DNA from: Bradyrhizobium sp. 170
GTDB taxonomy: Bacteria; Pseudomonadota; Alphaproteobacteria; Rhizobiales; Xanthobacteraceae
Length of the DNA: 64,000 nt
NCBI RefSeq assembly: GCF_023101085.1
Contig: NZ_CP064703.1
Location: 8,902,501-8,966,500 of the forward strand
Direction: 5' to 3'
The translations under genes and the position numbers were made by a program. The notes under the pieces were generated by a model. The model ran no database searches. It saw only the letters and a program-made list of their open reading frames with translations, and had not been told where the DNA came from. This document shows positions 17,626 to 26,193 of this stretch, piece by piece. The stretch's first letter is position 1; every line of letters starts with the position of its first letter.

Positions 17626-17910
17626 TTAGCTCGCCGCGTCCTTGATCGCGGTTTCGAAGGTCTTTGCGTCGAAGGCCGGCATACTTTGGATCCGTCCCAG
17701 ACCCTGGGTCGCGTACCAGACGGAGAACGCGAGCATCGCCGCCTCATTCGGCGCATCGACGATGTCGACGAAATCGTAGTAACCCTGCGTGTAGTGGATC
17801 GACTCGATCTTGATGCCCAGCTTGTCGAGTTTTGCCTTGGCCTTGCTGGTCCGATCCGATTGCTTGCTTGCCCATTCCGGGCTCAGATTACCAAGCAGCA
17901 CATATTTCAT
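17626..17910 (-). CDS. GYD domain protein
   Basis: 94 residues starting MKYVLLGNLSPE, with a GGAGG ribosome binding site at the right distance. Features of the GYD family are present: an N-terminal beta strand, the YTQGYYDFVDIVDAP segment containing the G-Y-D-like core, and a C-terminal amphipathic helix (FDAKTFETAIKDA). The fold is a small ferredoxin-like dimer of unknown function. The frame is open for 32 codons upstream but these lack similarity. Confidence 0.88.
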   Translation of the reverse strand: MKYVLLGNLSPEWASKQSDRTSKAKAKLDKLGIKIESIHYTQGYYDFVDIVDAPNEAAMLAFSVWYATQGLGRIQSMPAFDAKTFETAIKDAAS

Positions 17911-18034
17911 GGCTACCTCCATGTCATGTTGATCATGCGCGAAGGACCACACGATTATACGCCTTCCGCGGACCCGTGCCATGCCGTTGTGCGTAGCGGG
18001 AACCACAAGATACGGGCTCCTCGGCCGACAAGCC

Positions 18035-18505
18035 CTACAGCCAGCGCCGTACTCGCGCGCGGTAGCGGCGATAGCCGTCCCCGAACTTGCGCTCGAGATA
18101 GGCTTCCTCGCGGGCGATCACACCGTAGCGGATGACAAGCGCGAAGGGCACCAGCGTCATCAGCAGCCAGAGGCCGTTGAAGGCAATGGCCAGGCCGATG
18201 AGCCCCAGCACCATGCCGAGATAGATGGGGTTGCGGGTGAAGCGGTAGGGGCCGGCCTCCACGATCGTCGTGGTCGGCAGGTTGGTGGGCACGTTCGAGC
18301 CGGCCCGGATCATGGTAAAGATCGCCCACGCGACCAGCGCCAGCGCAAGGACAAACACTATAGCGCCGAGCCAGCCTGCAGATATCGCGGCCGGCAAGAA
18401 CGGCAAGGGCATGAGCCAGTTGAGCGCGAGCCCGGCAAACACCGCGAGCGCCCACGCGATCGGCGGCCGGACAATGACGCCAGCGGTATCTGTCGTGTCA
18501 GCCAT
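18035..18505 (-). CDS. Isoprenylcysteine carboxyl methyltransferase / phospholipid methyltransferase family protein
   Basis: 156 residues from the ATG at 18505 (the frame stays open 19 codons further). Four to five hydrophobic helices precede the family's C-terminal signature: GPYRFTRNPIYLGM, then RYGVIAREEAYLERKFGDGYRRYRARVRRWL, where the conserved Arg-Asn-Pro and Glu-Glu-x-x-Leu motifs bind S-adenosylmethionine. The protein is an inner-membrane methyltransferase of unknown acceptor. Confidence 0.85.
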   Translation of the reverse strand: MADTTDTAGVIVRPPIAWALAVFAGLALNWLMPLPFLPAAISAGWLGAIVFVLALALVAWAIFTMIRAGSNVPTNLPTTTIVEAGPYRFTRNPIYLGMVLGLIGLAIAFNGLWLLMTLVPFALVIRYGVIAREEAYLERKFGDGYRRYRARVRRWL

Positions 18506-18631
18506 GGCGGGACCGGTGAACCTGTGCTCCCTTTGATGTGGCCACCTGAAGGCTATTTGCAAGCGTAGTGCAAATCGCAGGCAGTCCGAGATTTACCGGT
18601 TATCCCGGCGCCCTTGTGGAAGCAGGATTCC

Positions 18632-18973
18632 TCAGCGCTGATATCGGTTCCCGCTCGGGATTCTTGCCGCAACGTCAGGTCGGTTTTTCTCGAGCCAGGC
18701 CAGAGCCTCCGGACCGTCGACGATGCACTCGAACGTTTCCCAGGTCGGGTCCTCGAGGGATTCCGGTTGAAGCCGCTCTGCCGCGTACTCAACGAGTTCG
18801 TGCAAGCGTTCGTATCCTCGTCGGCCCTCAAGGGATTCCGCAACCGCCGTGCTGGCCCACTGTCGCTGGGCCAAATCGATAATGCTTGGAGCGTCAGCCG
18901 CGCTGAACCAGGGTGTGGCATCGAACTCGATGCAGCGGACATTATCGGCGGTATGGCAAGTAGCGTGGATCAT
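18632..18973 (-). CDS. Hypothetical protein
   Basis: 113 residues with a strong GGAGG ribosome binding site seven bases before the ATG. The composition is ordinary for a soluble protein, with four Trp and an acidic central helix (YERLHELVEYAAERLQ) and no signal peptide or membrane segment. The N-terminus contains an HATCHTADNVRC segment with His and Cys spaced as for metal, though this is not proof. I do not recognise a family. Confidence 0.6.
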   Translation of the reverse strand: MIHATCHTADNVRCIEFDATPWFSAADAPSIIDLAQRQWASTAVAESLEGRRGYERLHELVEYAAERLQPESLEDPTWETFECIVDGPEALAWLEKNRPDVAARIPSGNRYQR

Positions 18974-19018
18974 TGGATTCCTCCGTTCGCCGGCTGACCA
19001 TCTGCGCTAGCATGGCGC

Positions 19019-19122
19019 CTGATAGCGTTTTCAAGCGAAGTGGACGCCGGTTCGCGTTAAGAAAACGCGTCAGAACAAGAATCTAGAGCCCGGTTCTGAT
19101 TCTATCAGAACCGAAAAGGCGC
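19019..19122. repeat. Bradyrhizobium-type 'GCGTTTTCAAGCGAAGTGG' repeat with hairpin
   Basis: The unit starts with AGCGTTTTCAAGCGAAGTGG, contains GAAAACGCGTC and ends with a perfect hairpin, CGGTTCTGAT-TCT-ATCAGAACCG (19091-19113). A short related start (AGAGCGTTTCCAGCGAAGT) occurs after the histidine kinase at 2247. It lies just downstream of the glutamate dehydrogenase stop on that gene's strand and could act as a transcript end, but no T-run follows. Confidence 0.7.
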
Positions 19123-19150
19123 TAGCGTTTCACATCGCTGCCTCACACCC

Positions 19151-22100
19151 TCAGGCTTTGACCAGGTCCCCCAGCAGGTTCGCCGCCACAGTCAGCTTGG
19201 CGAGCGTCAGGCCACTGGCAGCAATCTCCTCGACCGAGCGGCGGATGCGCGTCGCTTCGGGGTGAGCCGCGAGCCAGGTCTCGACGGCCTGCTGGCCGGA
19301 CTGGCCGGTTGCCAGCATATCCGCGGCCAGTCTTCTTTCGGCGCCACCGATCTGCTCGACGGCGCGATCGATGGCCATACGTTCGAAATAATCGTTTGCC
19401 GGCACGCTGCGCGCGGCGGCGATGATGCGGTCGAGACGGAAATTCGCCTCGGCAGCGAAGAAGGTCGCGGCGGCGTCGCCGATGGGGCGGGTGGTGCGCT
19501 CGGCAACCGTCACGATGTCAGGTGCCGAGGCCAGGGTGTCGAGATCGGCGAGTTCGCCGGCGAGGCCGGTCGGGACACCGGCATCGGTCAGGTCCTGCCA
19601 ACGCTTGGCGCGTGCGGCCTGCAAGTCCGGCGGCAGGGTGGTGTCGAGCCCGGCGACGATCTGGCGGATAGCCGGGCCGAAGCGCGCGACGACGGCCTCC
19701 AGCCCATCCTTGAAATCGACATTGCGCACGTACCAGACCATGCGGGAGAGCAGGAGGTCCTGCACAGAAGCGTAGAGGGACAACTGCACCTGCCCGTCGA
19801 TGCAGGTATCGAGTGCATCGATCGCGTCATTGAGCCACTTCAGTCCGTAGCATTCATCGACCGCCACGTAGGCCATGACGATGGTCGGGATATCGGCGTC
19901 CGTCTCGTCGATCAGGCGCACGACACAGGCCGGGCCGCCGCGGTTGATCACCGCATTGGCGAGGCCAGTCGCGATGATCTCCCGCCGCAGGCGATGGAAT
20001 TCGACCGCTGTCGGGAATTTGTCCTGAACCTCGCGCGGAAAATACTGGGATAGTTCGCGGGCAAGATAGGGATCATCGGGCACGCTGGTGGCGAGCAGGT
20101 CATCGTAGAGGGTCAGCTTGGCGTAGGCGAGCAACACGGCAAGCTCGGGCCGCGTCAGGAACTGGCCGCGCCGTGTGCGCTCGGTGAGCGCTGCGTCGTC
20201 GGGCAGGAACTCCACTGCGCGACTGAGCAAGCCGCGCTGCTCCAGCGACTGCATCAGGCGGGTGAGGAAGCCGGTTTCGGCCACGCCCTTGCGCTCGGCG
20301 AGCGAGAGCGCCAGCGTCTGCAGATAGTTGTTGCGCAGCACCAGCACGCCGACCTCGTCGGTCATCGCGGCAAGCAGGCTGTTGCGGTCGGCGGGGCTGA
20401 GGCGTCCCTCGCGCTCGATGCGCGCCATCGCGATCTTGATATTGACCTCGACGTCGGACGTGTTCACACCGGCCGAATTGTCGATGGCGTCGGTGTTGAG
20501 CTTGACGCCCTTCTGCGCCGCTTCAATGCGGCCGCGCTGGGTGACGCCGAGATTGGCACCTTCGCCGATCACCCGGGCGCGCACGTCGCCGCCCGTGATG
20601 CGGATCGTATCGTTGGCGCGGTCGCCGGCCTGATCGTCGCTTTCCCCGGAGGAGCGGACATAGGTACCGATACCGCCGAACCACAAGAGGTCCGCGCGCG
20701 CCTTCAGGATCGCCGTCATCACCTCGAAAGGCGTGGCTTGCGGCTTGTCGAGATCGAGCAGGGTGCGCACTTCCGGAGCGAGCGGGATCGCCTTGAGCTG
20801 GCGCGAGAACACGCCGCCGCCCTGCGAGATCAGCGATTTGTTGTAGTCCTGCCAGCTCGATCGCGGCAGGTCGAACAGGCGCTTGCGCTCAGCGAAGCTG
20901 GTCGAAGGATCAGGCGAGGGATCGATGAAGATGTCGCGATGATCGAAAGCCGCCACAAGCTTTGTCGCCGGCGAGAGCAGCATGCCATTGCCGAAAACGT
21001 CGCCGGACATGTCGCCCACGCCGACCGCGGTGAACGGCATGGTCTGAATGTCGATGCCGAGCTCGCGGAAGTGGCGCTTGACCGCCTCCCAGGCGCCGCG
21101 CGCCGTGATCCCCATCTTCTTGTGGTCGTAGCCCTGGCTGCCGCCGGAAGCGAAGGCATCGCCGAGCCAATGGTTCTTCTCGGCCGAGATCGCGTTGGCG
21201 ACGTCGGAGAAGGTGGCGGTGCCCTTGTCGGCGGCGACGACGAGGTAGGGGTCGTCGCCGTCATGGCGCACGGTGGAATCCGGCGGCACGACGATGTCGC
21301 CGTCGAGATTGTCGGTGAGTTCCAGCAGCGTGCGAACGAAGATGCGATAGGCTTCGGTGCCTTCCGCGAGCCAAGCGTCGCGATTGGAAGGCGGCGGCAG
21401 GCGCTTGGGAACGAAGCCGCCCTTGGCGCCGACCGGCACGATCACGGCGTTCTTGACCTGCTGCGCCTTCACGAGGCCCAGGATCTCAGTGCGGAAATCC
21501 TGCGGCCGGTCGGACCAGCGCAAGCCACCGCGAGCAACCTTGCCGAAGCGCAAGTGAATACCTTCGACACGAGGTGAATAGACAAAGATCTCGTAGAAAG
21601 GTCGTGGAGCCGGCAGGTCGTCGATCCGGCGCGCGTCGAACTTGAAGGAGATCACCGGACGCGGATATCCATTCTCGCCAATCTGCCACAGATTGGTGCG
21701 GATGGTTGCCTGCACCAGATTGGTGAAGCGGCGCAGGATGCGGTCTTCATCGAGCGAGGCGACGGATTTGAGTTGCTCTTCGACCTCGGCAAGCAGAGCC
21801 GTCTCGCGTGCCGAGCGCTCGGCATCCGTCAAGGTGAGGCGTGGATCGAGGCGGGTCTGGAACAGCGCGACGAGGCTGGCCGTGGTCGCGGCGTTCTTGC
21901 GCAAGGTCTCCCACATATAGTCCTGGGTGAACGGAGCGCGGATCTGGTGCAGGTAGCGCGACAGCGCCCGGATAGTCGAGACTTCCCGCCAACCCAGGGC
22001 GGTGCGCAGGATCAGGGCGTTATATCCATCGGATTCGGCGCGATCGCGGACCACCGCCATGATCGAGGCTTCCAGCCGATGGTTGAATTCCGGGCTGACC

Positions 22101-23971
22101 GCAATCGGCTGGCCGTCGCTGGTCTCGATCGTCATGTCGTGGAGCCAGACCGGCGGAGGCGCCGGCATGGCGCGGGGCGCGATCTGATAGGTGCGTTCGT
22201 TGACCACGCGCAGGCCGTGATTTTCGATCACGGGCACGCGATAGGATAGCGACAGCGGGGCGCCGTACGAGAACACCTTCAGTTCGAAACGCCGGGGATC
22301 GCCCTCGCTTTCGTCGCGGTGAACCGAAATCGCCACGGGACGCATTGGCGTGAGCTTTTCGATCGTGGCGATGTCGGTGATCGCCTGCTCCGCGCCGAAC
22401 ACCTCGGTATAGCCGCCGCTAAATGCCTGGGCATATCGGTTGGTGAGCATGCGCGCCCGCATGCCATCGGTCGACGCGGTGAGCGCGGCCTTCAGCCTGT
22501 CGGCCCAGGTCGCGGCAATGGCGCTGATCCCGGCTTCGAGCGTGGCGCGCTCGACGACGGGAGTTTTGCCTTCATAGCGCCCGATGATGTAATGAACGCG
22601 CGCAAGCGCCCCTTCAGGGAATGATACGTAGGAGGCGGCCAAGGTCCCCTTGTAGGCCTGCGCCAGGAAGGCACCGACGCGTGTGCGGACGTCAGTGTCG
22701 TATTTCTCGCGCGGAATGAAGGTGAGGATGGAGACAAAGCGATCGAACTTGTCCACCCGCGCCAGCGCCCGGACGCGGGGGCGCTCGTAGAGAATCAGGA
22801 TCTCTATGACGAAATTGTTGAGAGTGTCGACGTCGATCTGGAACAGTTCGTCACGCGGATATTCTTCGAGAATATGCATGAGCGCTTTGCCCGAATGGCC
22901 GCTCGGGTCGAAGCCCGCGCGCTGGAGCACCCCCGAAATCTTGTGGCGGACATAAGGGATCTGTCGTACCGAGCGGGTATAGGCGCCCGAGGTGAACAGG
23001 CCGACGACGCGCAATTCGCCCTCGAGCCGGCCGTCGGGCGTATAGAGCTTGATGCCCACATAATCCATCCGGATGCGGCGATGGACGCGGCTGGAGACAT
23101 TGGCCTTGATAACGATCAGCAGGGTCGGCTCGCGCATGAACTCGCGAATTTCCGGCGTCATCACCACCATTTCGCTGCCGCGGCGCAGGACCTTCACGTC
23201 GGGATCGCGCAAGATGCCGAGGCCTTCGCTGGTTGTAATGTCTTCGGACGCATCGCTGTCGGGCGAGAAGCGATATTCGCGCACGCCGAGGAAGGTGAAA
23301 TTGTCCGCGCAGAGCCATTGCAGGAACTGGTTGGCTTCGGCGACCTCGTCGATCGGCAGCGGCGGCGGACTGGAAGAGAAAGTCTTGATCGCTTCCTCGA
23401 CGCGGTCACGCATGGCGCGCCAGTCGGTGACGCAGGCGCGGACGTCGTTCAACGTCCTGGTGAGGCCGTCGATCAGCTTCTGACGATCGGCATCGGCGTC
23501 CAGGCGGGTGATGTGGAGATGAATCAGGCTTTCGCGCGTGCCCTTTGCTCCCTCCGGCAGTGCTTCGCCGTAGAAGCGCAGCAGCTTGCCCCGGTCATCG
23601 CGCTCCCCGGCGATGATCGGGTGAGCGACGAGGGTGACTTCGATGCCCTGCTCGGCGAGCTCCGCCATGGTGGAATCGAACAGGAAGGGCATGTTGTCGT
23701 TCAGAACTTCGAGCACGGAAATCTCGCGCCCGTCCGGCATCATCGGATTGACGACGCGGATATCGGCGCTGCCGGCCGTGCGCTGCTGCACGTGTTCCCA
23801 GGCCTGTTCCGCCAGGAAGGCCAGCGACGCGGCATCACAATTGGCGAGGTCCTCGACGTTGGTGTGGCCGAACAGAAGCTCGGCAAAGGTCCGGGGAGCC
23901 TTGCCCGGCTGCACGCTTCCCGCTGCTTCGCGGATCAAGGTTGCCCGAGCTTTATCGTCACGCCACGCCAT
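19151..23971 (-). CDS. NAD-specific glutamate dehydrogenase, large (180-kDa) type
   Basis: About 1606 residues, matching the L_180 class (oxidative deamination of glutamate to 2-oxoglutarate and ammonia with NAD). The start is the second of two close methionines (MAWRDD, 23971), which has GGAGGA six bases upstream. The N-terminal ~700 residues form the ACT-like regulatory part; the catalytic core near 770-900 has FGKVARGGLRWSDRPQDFRTE and VKNAVIVPVGAKGGFV, the substrate and nucleotide lysine motifs; a long C-terminal helical domain follows. The enzyme is intact with no frameshift. It is monocistronic, with a repeat after the stop and about 270 bp of gene-free upstream sequence. Confidence 0.96.
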   Translation of the reverse strand: MAWRDDKARATLIREAAGSVQPGKAPRTFAELLFGHTNVEDLANCDAASLAFLAEQAWEHVQQRTAGSADIRVVNPMMPDGREISVLEVLNDNMPFLFDSTMAELAEQGIEVTLVAHPIIAGERDDRGKLLRFYGEALPEGAKGTRESLIHLHITRLDADADRQKLIDGLTRTLNDVRACVTDWRAMRDRVEEAIKTFSSSPPPLPIDEVAEANQFLQWLCADNFTFLGVREYRFSPDSDASEDITTSEGLGILRDPDVKVLRRGSEMVVMTPEIREFMREPTLLIVIKANVSSRVHRRIRMDYVGIKLYTPDGRLEGELRVVGLFTSGAYTRSVRQIPYVRHKISGVLQRAGFDPSGHSGKALMHILEEYPRDELFQIDVDTLNNFVIEILILYERPRVRALARVDKFDRFVSILTFIPREKYDTDVRTRVGAFLAQAYKGTLAASYVSFPEGALARVHYIIGRYEGKTPVVERATLEAGISAIAATWADRLKAALTASTDGMRARMLTNRYAQAFSGGYTEVFGAEQAITDIATIEKLTPMRPVAISVHRDESEGDPRRFELKVFSYGAPLSLSYRVPVIENHGLRVVNERTYQIAPRAMPAPPPVWLHDMTIETSDGQPIAVSPEFNHRLEASIMAVVRDRAESDGYNALILRTALGWREVSTIRALSRYLHQIRAPFTQDYMWETLRKNAATTASLVALFQTRLDPRLTLTDAERSARETALLAEVEEQLKSVASLDEDRILRRFTNLVQATIRTNLWQIGENGYPRPVISFKFDARRIDDLPAPRPFYEIFVYSPRVEGIHLRFGKVARGGLRWSDRPQDFRTEILGLVKAQQVKNAVIVPVGAKGGFVPKRLPPPSNRDAWLAEGTEAYRIFVRTLLELTDNLDGDIVVPPDSTVRHDGDDPYLVVAADKGTATFSDVANAISAEKNHWLGDAFASGGSQGYDHKKMGITARGAWEAVKRHFRELGIDIQTMPFTAVGVGDMSGDVFGNGMLLSPATKLVAAFDHRDIFIDPSPDPSTSFAERKRLFDLPRSSWQDYNKSLISQGGGVFSRQLKAIPLAPEVRTLLDLDKPQATPFEVMTAILKARADLLWFGGIGTYVRSSGESDDQAGDRANDTIRITGGDVRARVIGEGANLGVTQRGRIEAAQKGVKLNTDAIDNSAGVNTSDVEVNIKIAMARIEREGRLSPADRNSLLAAMTDEVGVLVLRNNYLQTLALSLAERKGVAETGFLTRLMQSLEQRGLLSRAVEFLPDDAALTERTRRGQFLTRPELAVLLAYAKLTLYDDLLATSVPDDPYLARELSQYFPREVQDKFPTAVEFHRLRREIIATGLANAVINRGGPACVVRLIDETDADIPTIVMAYVAVDECYGLKWLNDAIDALDTCIDGQVQLSLYASVQDLLLSRMVWYVRNVDFKDGLEAVVARFGPAIRQIVAGLDTTLPPDLQAARAKRWQDLTDAGVPTGLAGELADLDTLASAPDIVTVAERTTRPIGDAAATFFAAEANFRLDRIIAAARSVPANDYFERMAIDRAVEQIGGAERRLAADMLATGQSGQQAVETWLAAHPEATRIRRSVEEIAASGLTLAKLTVAANLLGDLVKA

Positions 23972-24244
23972 AATGTCCTCCATTTGCTGCGCCGTCCGAC
24001 CGCAGTCGCGATCGTCAGCTTGATTCTGGAGTGCATCTCTCCGCGCGCCAATGCCTCGACCGCGATCGAGCGCATGCGCGGTCTCAAAGCTTCGACAACT
24101 CCTGACGACAATACTACCATCCCAGAGCGATCAAGGCGCACGCTGTTGTGAGGCGTGCTGAGGTGCCCTACCGGCAGCGCGTGAGGCCGACGTCGGTGCT
24201 GACGACCGCCGAACCATTGATGTCAGACAAAATCACAAGCAATT

Positions 24245-24436
24245 TCAATTGTGTATGAGGTCGTAACTTGGTTCTGAATGGCCCACCAGAGTTTTTGGGG
24301 TATTCTTAAAATTTGCCGAGGCTGCTTGATCCAGGATTGGCCCAAAGCCGAATGCGCTGCTGTGGATTTCGATCGTATCGCCATCGATGACGGCAGCTTG
24401 ACCCATCAAGTTGCCCCGCTGGGACGGCGACGGCAC
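24245..24436 (-). pseudogene. Remnant of a thermonuclease (staphylococcal nuclease-like) gene
   Basis: The minus-strand frame contains NLMGQAAVIDGDTIEIH (24362-24412), which is the first strand of the SNase fold including the catalytic-site Asp of 'VIDGDT'. The next conserved block (…RLWGIDAPE…) is missing; instead the frame runs through unrelated residues to a stop at 24245. Upstream the same frame stays open but has no signal peptide. So only the front edge of the domain survives. The surrounding 23972-24523 holds no other gene that I can support. Confidence 0.5.
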
Positions 24437-24523
24437 GCAAATCGCCGGCTGATCTCGCCCGACGCCGGCGCAATTCTTAATGAATTCGAGGCGCGCCCGT
24501 TTTCCGGGCAGCCCGCCGTCAGC

Positions 24524-24745
24524 TCACGCTGCGCAGCTTGCGGAGTGGCTCGGGGCATTGCCTGACGCCGCGTAACAGAAAGCCTCATAGTAGGCTTCCA
24601 GCTCCGCAACCGCGCGATGTTCCCATTCCCTGGCTTGCGCCAGGAGGGAGCCGCTATGAAGCGGCCGGAAGGCTGCGGTTTGGCGGTACAACGACGCGAT
24701 GGTGCGGTATCGGCGAACGTTTTCCATGATGGCCAGGCTGTTCAT
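24524..24745 (-). CDS. Small hypothetical protein
   Basis: 73 residues beginning MNSLAIMENVRRYRTIASLYRQTAAFRP, with AAAGGGGAGA ahead of the ATG. The body is helical with alternating charged and aromatic residues (WEHRAVAELEAYYEAF), reminiscent of short uncharacterised alphaproteobacterial ORFs. No signal peptide or membrane helix. The good ribosome binding site and composition support it as real; function unknown. Confidence 0.62.
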   Translation of the reverse strand: MNSLAIMENVRRYRTIASLYRQTAAFRPLHSGSLLAQAREWEHRAVAELEAYYEAFCYAASGNAPSHSASCAA

Positions 24746-24901
24746 GTTCGGATCTCCCCTTTCTTTCCCGGGCACGAATTTGCGGCACAACGATTTTCGA
24801 TTAGTTAGCGGGACTGGAAGAGAATTCGCGTGGTTTCCGAACGGTTGACGCGCAACGGACGGCCGCGGCGTGGCCCCTCGGCGTCCGGAAATCCCACCGC
24901 T

Positions 24902-25144
24902 TCACTCGTCTGCGCGAATTGTCTGCGGCGCGGTCGAAGGATTGTCGCTCGAACAGACGACGTCCTTCGGCAAGAGAGACGCGCCGCCCCCATCAAGCCC
25001 CCATGCCGGGATCGACAAGGTACGGACACAGTAGGCCAACCCGATCCCGAGAAGCGATGCGCACAACATCGTGGCAGCGAACGGCCAGGTCACTCGTCTT
25101 GTTTGCGGTGGTGGTCGCAGGCCGGCCGCGGTGACGGCTGACAT
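24902..25144 (-). CDS. Possible small single-span membrane protein
   Basis: 80 residues from an ATG at 25144. One hydrophobic segment (WPFAATMLCASLLGIGLAYCV) follows a basic N-terminus, which suggests a signal anchor, with a short soluble tail of low complexity. There is no clear ribosome binding site and no recognised family, so it may not be expressed. Confidence 0.38.
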   Translation of the reverse strand: MSAVTAAGLRPPPQTRRVTWPFAATMLCASLLGIGLAYCVRTLSIPAWGLDGGGASLLPKDVVCSSDNPSTAPQTIRADE

Positions 25145-25331
25145 CTGGTTCGGGCTGGACACTGGTCAGGATCCTGACTGGAGAATGATGCGTTCGAGAC
25201 CAGCCATCGCCGATCGCGATAGCCCGGCGCTGTCCGTCCGGCGCTTGACGCCGAACACACGGCGATCTGCCGAGAGCTATTCGATGCTCAAGGGCGGGGA
25301 GCCCTTCCCCGGCAGAGCACGCAAGGCCGCC

Positions 25332-25847
25332 CTAATGGTGCTTATGCTGCTGCGCGACTCCGCTTACGGCGGCTCCGGCATTTTCCTCGACGTTGTAGAC
25401 GATCTCGACGGGCCCGGCCTTCTCGAACACCAGCGTACCCTTCACCTTCTGGCCGAGCTGGAATGACTCCTTGAGGCCGAGCATCAGGAGACGATACGAG
25501 CCGGGTTTGAGCTCCACGGTCTTGCCGGGCTTGATCTCGATGCCGTTCGCGAGCGGGCGCGTCTTCGACATGCCGTCCACGTCGACCACCTCGTGCACCT
25601 CGATCTGGCCTGCCGAGGGTGAGGCGCCTCCGATCAGGCGATCCGCAGTCTTTCCCTTGTTGGTGATGGTGAGATAGCCGCCCGCGATGTTGGCGTCTTT
25701 CGGGGTCGGGCGCGACCAGGGGTGACCGATGTCGATCGCGCCGACCTTGAACTCGTGCGCGCCGGCCCCGGTCGTAATGAGCACAGCGGCTGCGACAAAA
25801 ATGGCCGCAGTGATAAACACAAAGATATCTCTGACGATGGTTGTCAT
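25332..25847 (-). CDS. Copper chaperone PCu(A)C-like periplasmic protein
   Basis: 171 residues from MTTIVRD (the upstream extension lacks similarity). An N-terminal hydrophobic segment (~10-30) acts as signal peptide or anchor. The cupredoxin-like PCu(A)C domain is recognisable by HPWSRPTPKDANIAGGYLTI, HEVVDVDGMSK and ELKPGSYRLLMLGL. In canonical members the copper site is H-x10-M-x21-H-x-M; here the third-ligand position in 'SYRLLML' is Arg instead of His, so binding may be altered or rely on the terminal HKHH tail. The family delivers Cu(I) to cytochrome oxidase. It is divergent from the outer-membrane-like gene, with 346 bp between them. Confidence 0.83.
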   Translation of the reverse strand: MTTIVRDIFVFITAAIFVAAAVLITTGAGAHEFKVGAIDIGHPWSRPTPKDANIAGGYLTITNKGKTADRLIGGASPSAGQIEVHEVVDVDGMSKTRPLANGIEIKPGKTVELKPGSYRLLMLGLKESFQLGQKVKGTLVFEKAGPVEIVYNVEENAGAAVSGVAQQHKHH

Positions 25848-26193
25848 AATTGTCCTACTCCGATACGCGCGCTGGACGGTTAAGGCGTAGAGAAACAATC
25901 AGACGCGATTACGGCCGGTGCTCGCCGTGATTGCGGCCACTGCCGGACGTGATTGCGGCCACCGCATCGTGACGCGACGCGAAGAAAATCGGACGCACAA
26001 CCAGGCAGCCGGGCCGCACCTCTTTCACCATTTGCCCAACACGCGACGGCCACACCGATGCCGCGCTCGCGATGATGTCTTCGCTTTTCCGCTTCCCTCC
26101 CGTCGCCAGCAAGCCGCGCTTCTCGCACGATCCAGTCAATCTCGCGCCCGATTGCAATGGCTAATCGTCCGCCAGTGAGTAAAGGGGGCGTAT
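25848..26193. other. Divergent intergenic region between the PCu(A)C-like gene and the outer-membrane-like gene
   Basis: 346 bp with no credible gene. Two near-identical 15-base copies of CGTGATTGCGGCCAC start near 25928 and 25950, a short tandem repeat. Both flanking genes are transcribed outward, so their promoters must be here. An AAAGGGGG ribosome binding site for the right-hand gene is at about 26180-26187. Confidence 0.55.
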
